Origin: Giesbergeria sp.
GTDB lineage: Bacteria; Pseudomonadota; Gammaproteobacteria; Burkholderiales; Burkholderiaceae_C
Reading direction: 5' to 3'
Length of the DNA stretch: 8,337 bases
Assembly (NCBI GenBank): GCA_030690515.1
Contig: JAUYGP010000092.1
Location: forward strand, 1-8,337
The position numbers and the translations under genes were made by a program. Positions 5,558-8,337 of this stretch are shown piece after piece. The stretch's first letter is position 1, and each line of letters starts with the position of its first letter. The notes below the pieces were generated by a model that was given only the letters and a program-made list of their open reading frames with translations, was not told the origin of the DNA and did no database searches.

Positions 5558-6951
5558 GGCGATTGCGGCGCTGTGGCAGCGCTCCGTGGGGCGGTCAGTC
5601 CGTACCAGTTCACCTTGCGCGTCAGCACCATCACCAGGGCCAGCACGGCAAACAGGGCCAGTGCGCCCACCACCAGCGCTGTCTGCTCCAGTTGCAGCAG
5701 CACATACAACAGGCCGTAGAGCAGCGCCATGCCCGCGCCAAACGGCAGGCCCCGGCGCACGCTGCCCAGCATGTGGCTGGCGTAGTAGCCCAGCAGCAGC
5801 ACGCAGGCCGTGGCCGCCAGTGCGTAAGAGGCGCCAAAGGGCAGGTGTTCCGACAGACTGAGCAGCAGCAAAAAGAAGCTGCACAGCGCACTGCCCACCA
5901 GGAGGTACTGCACCGGGTGCACGCGCAAGCGCTTCATCAGCTCAAACAAGCCGACGGCCACAAAGGTGAGGGCGATGAACAGCACGCCGTACTTGATGGC
6001 GCGTTGGGCCAGTGAATACGGGTTCACCGGGTCGATGAAGGCCACGCTGAAGCTGTCGGCACAACCGCCGCTGGGCGCGGCGGTGGCTTGCTCGTCGTCG
6101 TCGCTGGTGCTGGCCTGGCACACCGGTTTGCCCTGGGCAATGTCTTGCTGCGCTGTGGTAGCCAGGGACGACAGGCGCCATTGCGCCGTGAAGCCGTCGT
6201 CCCGCACCTCCCGTTCGGAGGGCAGAAAGCGGCCGGTAAACGAAGGGTGCGGCCAGCCGCTGCTCAATTGCACCTCGGTGTTGCTGCCCAGGGGCACGAT
6301 GGACAGGCGCTCGGTGCCCACCAGCTCCAGGTCCAGCGTTGCGGCGAGGCCGTCGGTGGCGCTGAGTACGGATTCGGGCAGCGTGGCGTGCAGCCCCCGG
6401 CTGTACTGGGGGTGAAAGGTGCCGGGTTTGAGCGCCAGCGTCTGCCCGCCCAAGGTGAGCTGCGCCGTGCGGATGCCGCGCGCATCGCCCACGCCCAGCA
6501 TCAGGATGGGCGCACCACACTGCATGCGCGAACCTTTGACGGTGGTTTGCGGCTGCAGGCTGGCAAGCGGCGCCCACTGCGCCTGGATGTGGGTCTTGAG
6601 CTTGTAGGTGTTGACCTTGTGCAGGCCGCGGGCACGTTCTTCCATGGCAGCGCCCGATTTCAGCTGAAGCTGCTCGGGCATGGCGGTCAGCAGGAACTCG
6701 CGGCGCCGCTCCTCGCTGCGGCGCTCGTCGCCCTTGCCGGTTTCCACGTCCCAGCTCTCCACGCAGGCGCTGTGGATCAGCGGGCCCATCAGCGTTTGCG
6801 GCCCGGCCAGGCTGCTGGCCACGTTCTGGGCGGTCATGCTGCGGTAGTGCTGGCGGTCGCGCACCACGTCTTCGATCAGGCCCAGGCCGAAAAGCAGCAA
6901 CAAGACGACGGCGGCCAGTGCGGCCAGTTTGGTGAACCAGGGGTGTTTCAA
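5554..6951 (-). CDS. creD: CreD, inner-membrane protein of the Cre regulon
   Basis: CreD is an inner-membrane protein controlled by the CreBC two-component system and linked to envelope stress and beta-lactam response; its biochemical role is unsettled. From the TTG at 6951 the product is 465 residues, near the ~450 of E. coli CreD. It has one N-terminal membrane helix (about 9-30), a large periplasmic domain with GPQTLMGPLI (50-59), and a cluster of C-terminal helices containing NPYSLAQRAIKYGVLFIAL (310-328), HPVQYLLVGSALCSFFLLLL (345-364), LLYGLLYVLLQLEQTAL (409-425) and TRKVNWYG (444-451), all characteristic of CreD. An acidic stretch STSDDDEQ (281-288) lies between Cys278 and Cys297. The frame is open up to 7182, but the upstream part overlaps creC and is not CreD-like. 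A GTG at 7005 would add 18 residues and overlap the cre-tag-like array. A 101-residue gene is coupled downstream. Confidence 0.9.
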   Translation of the reverse strand: MKHPWFTKLAALAAVVLLLLFGLGLIEDVVRDRQHYRSMTAQNVASSLAGPQTLMGPLIHSACVESWDVETGKGDERRSEERRREFLLTAMPEQLQLKSGAAMEERARGLHKVNTYKLKTHIQAQWAPLASLQPQTTVKGSRMQCGAPILMLGVGDARGIRTAQLTLGGQTLALKPGTFHPQYSRGLHATLPESVLSATDGLAATLDLELVGTERLSIVPLGSNTEVQLSSGWPHPSFTGRFLPSEREVRDDGFTAQWRLSSLATTAQQDIAQGKPVCQASTSDDDEQATAAPSGGCADSFSVAFIDPVNPYSLAQRAIKYGVLFIALTFVAVGLFELMKRLRVHPVQYLLVGSALCSFFLLLLSLSEHLPFGASYALAATACVLLLGYYASHMLGSVRRGLPFGAGMALLYGLLYVLLQLEQTALVVGALALFAVLALVMVLTRKVNWYGLTAPRSAATAPQSP

Positions 6952-6958
6952 GAGCGTG

Positions 6959-6962
6959 CTCC
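6959..6962 (-). promoter_or_regulatory. Ribosome binding site supporting the TTG start of creD
   Basis: On the - strand GGAG occurs 7 bases before the TTG at 6951. That TTG gives a product beginning (M)KHPWFTKLAALAA, the expected short cytoplasmic lead before the first CreD helix. No comparable site precedes the GTG at 7005, so the TTG is preferred. Confidence 0.6.
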
Positions 6963-6995
6963 ACAGTGAATGTGGGGGCAGTCTGTGGCGCCGCC

Positions 6996-7031
6996 GTGAG
7001 GGCACGATGAAGTTTGTGAGGGCAGTGTGAA
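6996..7031 (-). promoter_or_regulatory. Putative CreB-binding cre-tag array upstream of creD
   Basis: Read on the - strand, four pentamers form two pairs: TTCAC (7027-7031) N6 CTCAC (7016-7020), then TTCAT (7007-7011) N6 CTCAC (6996-7000). Known CreB targets carry the direct repeat TTCAC-N6-TTCAC, so each pair fits in spacing with one or two base differences. The array lies in the creC-creD gap, 44 bases before the preferred creD start. CreB binding is inferred from motif and context; no strong -10 element was identified. Confidence 0.6.
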
Positions 7032-7054
7032 GTCCTGCCCGCTGGGCGAAACTT

Positions 7055-8335
7055 TCAGTGGGGCAGACGCAGCTCGACCCGCAGGCCCGGCGCGGTGTTG
7101 CGCACCGCCATGTGCCCGCCATGCAGCGCCACCACCCGCTGCACGATCGCCAGCCCCAGGCCCGAGCCACTGCGCTCGCCATTCGGGCGGGCGGTGGTGA
7201 AGAAGCGCTCGCCCAGGCGCTCCAAGGCGTAATCGGGCACGCCGGGGCCGCTGTCCTGCACGGCCACCGTGCTGCCTTGCAGATCGACCGCCACGGTGCT
7301 TCCGGGGGGCGAAAAATCGATGGCGTTGTCGATCAGGTTGGTCAGCGCCAGGGTGATGAGTTCGGCCTCCCACGGGCCGCTGGTGCCCTGGCCCGTGAGG
7401 GTGAGCGCCACGCCGCGCTGCGCCGCCCGCGCCTGGGTGTGGGCCAGCGCGGTGCGGGCGCAGTCGTGTAGCGCCACCGCGCCCTGCGCTTCGGCGTGCT
7501 GGCGCTGCTCGAGCTTGCTCAGCTCCAGCAGGCGGTCGATCAGGCGTTGCAGGCGCTCGCTTTGCTGCACCACCTGGGCGGCAAACAGGGTGCGGTCGCC
7601 TGCGGGCAGGTCTTCCTGCAGCAGCTCGCCGGCGCCCCGGATGGCGGCCACCGGGCTTTTGAGTTCGTGGGTGAGGGCGCGCACATAGGCTTCGATGTAG
7701 CCATGCCCCTCCAGCCGGGCGCGCATGCGGTCCATCGCGCGCGCCAGGTCGCCCAGCTCGCCCGGCACCTGCGGCACGGCCAGCACCGGGGTGGCTGCGG
7801 TGGTGTGCGTGCCGGCCTCGGGGCCCTGCACGCTCAGGGCGTAGTCGCGCAGGCGCCGCACGTTCCACACCATCCACAGCGTCACGGCCACACCCACGGC
7901 AGCCGACAGCGCCAGCAGCAGCAGCCCGCCCATCAGCACCTTGTGCTCGGCCCGGTCGACAAAGCGCTGCACGGTGCGCGTGGGCTTGGCCACGGTCAGC
8001 ACCCCGGCGATGCGGCTCTGCACAAAGATCGGGGCGGAGACGTGCATCACGCCGCTGGTGTCGTCCCCCGGCGTGTCGCGGCTCATGCGTGCGCCATACT
8101 CGCCGCGCAGGGTGAGCACGACGTCGCGCCATTGTGAAAAATCCTGGCCGACGGCTTGCGACTGCGAGTCAAAGACCACGCGCCCGGCGGCGTTGGTCAC
8201 ATAGATGCGGTAGTCGAGCGACTGCTTGGAAAACCCCCAGATGGCGGCATCGACCGGGCGGCTGGCGTAATGCTGCACATGCTGGGCAAAGGCGCTGCCG
8301 CCTGCCTGCAGGCTTCCCGAGGCCAGGTCGTCGCT
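7055..8335 (-). CDS. creC: CreC, sensor histidine kinase (5' partial)
   Basis: CreC is the inner-membrane sensor kinase that phosphorylates the response regulator CreB. The frame is open to the window edge (first visible residues SDDLASGSLQAGG), so the N-terminal membrane helix is missing; the GTG at 8278 is internal. Numbering from that GTG, a periplasmic sensor region contains IYVTNAAGRVVFDS (25-38) and SAPIFVQSRIAGVLTVAKP (81-99). Next come a membrane helix (about 114-138), a HAMP-like linker and the dimerisation domain with phospho-acceptor His204 in THELKSPVAAIRGAGELL. The ATPase domain shows the N box NLIDNAIDFS (314-323), G1 DSGPGVP (342-348), F box RFFTT (358-362) and G2 GSGLGLAI (371-378), so all kinase motifs are intact. 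The sensor layout and the creD gene downstream identify it as CreC; creB is expected just upstream, outside the window. Confidence 0.93.
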   Translation of the reverse strand, partial: SDDLASGSLQAGGSAFAQHVQHYASRPVDAAIWGFSKQSLDYRIYVTNAAGRVVFDSQSQAVGQDFSQWRDVVLTLRGEYGARMSRDTPGDDTSGVMHVSAPIFVQSRIAGVLTVAKPTRTVQRFVDRAEHKVLMGGLLLLALSAAVGVAVTLWMVWNVRRLRDYALSVQGPEAGTHTTAATPVLAVPQVPGELGDLARAMDRMRARLEGHGYIEAYVRALTHELKSPVAAIRGAGELLQEDLPAGDRTLFAAQVVQQSERLQRLIDRLLELSKLEQRQHAEAQGAVALHDCARTALAHTQARAAQRGVALTLTGQGTSGPWEAELITLALTNLIDNAIDFSPPGSTVAVDLQGSTVAVQDSGPGVPDYALERLGERFFTTARPNGERSGSGLGLAIVQRVVALHGGHMAVRNTAPGLRVELRLPH

Positions 8336-8337
8336 GG

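Noticed and set aside
5558..5884. An upstream extension giving a 210-residue protein instead of the 101-residue one
   Set aside because: This part lies entirely within creD in a different frame and is Ala/Arg/Gly-rich shadow sequence; the ATG at the creD stop is the credible start.
6948..8132. A 394-residue - strand frame overlapping creC
   Set aside because: It is an Arg/Ala/Gly-rich out-of-frame copy of the creC region with no domain; creC has all its kinase motifs in the other frame.
1..8337. CRISPR arrays, tRNA or rRNA genes, transposases
   Set aside because: No regularly spaced repeats, no tRNA-like or rRNA-like sequence and no transposase or integrase reading frame was found on either strand.

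Overview
The window reads as a piece of a GC-rich betaproteobacterial chromosome. The gene content, the protein sequences and an intergenic fold-back repeat of a type I recall from Comamonadaceae (Acidovorax, Alicycliphilus and relatives) all suggest that family. This is inference from remembered family resemblance; no search was run.

Region 1 (1-3965, + strand) is the back end of a nitrous oxide reductase (nos) maturation operon: nosD (5' end outside the window), nosF, nosY, nosL and a second NosL-family gene. NosD, NosF and NosY form the ABC-type complex that serves copper-site assembly in periplasmic NosZ. NosL is the copper-binding lipoprotein that feeds it. The genes are packed tightly: nosF starts at a GTG inside nosD, nosY and nosL share ATGA, and the second NosL gene follows after 7 bases. 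The transcript runs into a fold-back repeat (3968-4073) that ends in a T-run and looks like a terminator.

Region 2 (about 4074-5251, genes on the - strand) holds two small genes: a four-helix membrane protein of unknown function (4204-4605) and a VOC/glyoxalase-fold protein (4768-5118). Their third codon positions are visibly less GC-rich than those of the nos and cre genes, which suggests later insertion.

Region 3 (5252-8337, - strand) is the distal part of a cre locus: the sensor histidine kinase CreC (5' end outside the window), the inner-membrane protein CreD, and a 101-residue uncharacterised protein translationally coupled to creD. The creC-creD gap carries four TTCAC-like pentamers in two pairs with N6 spacing. 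They closely resemble the CreB 'cre tag' and predict that creD has its own CreB-responsive promoter.

Most of the window is ordinary conserved biology; I see no wholly new system. The items most worth a second look are the cre-tag-like array, the coupled small gene after creD, and the paired NosL proteins with different membrane anchors.
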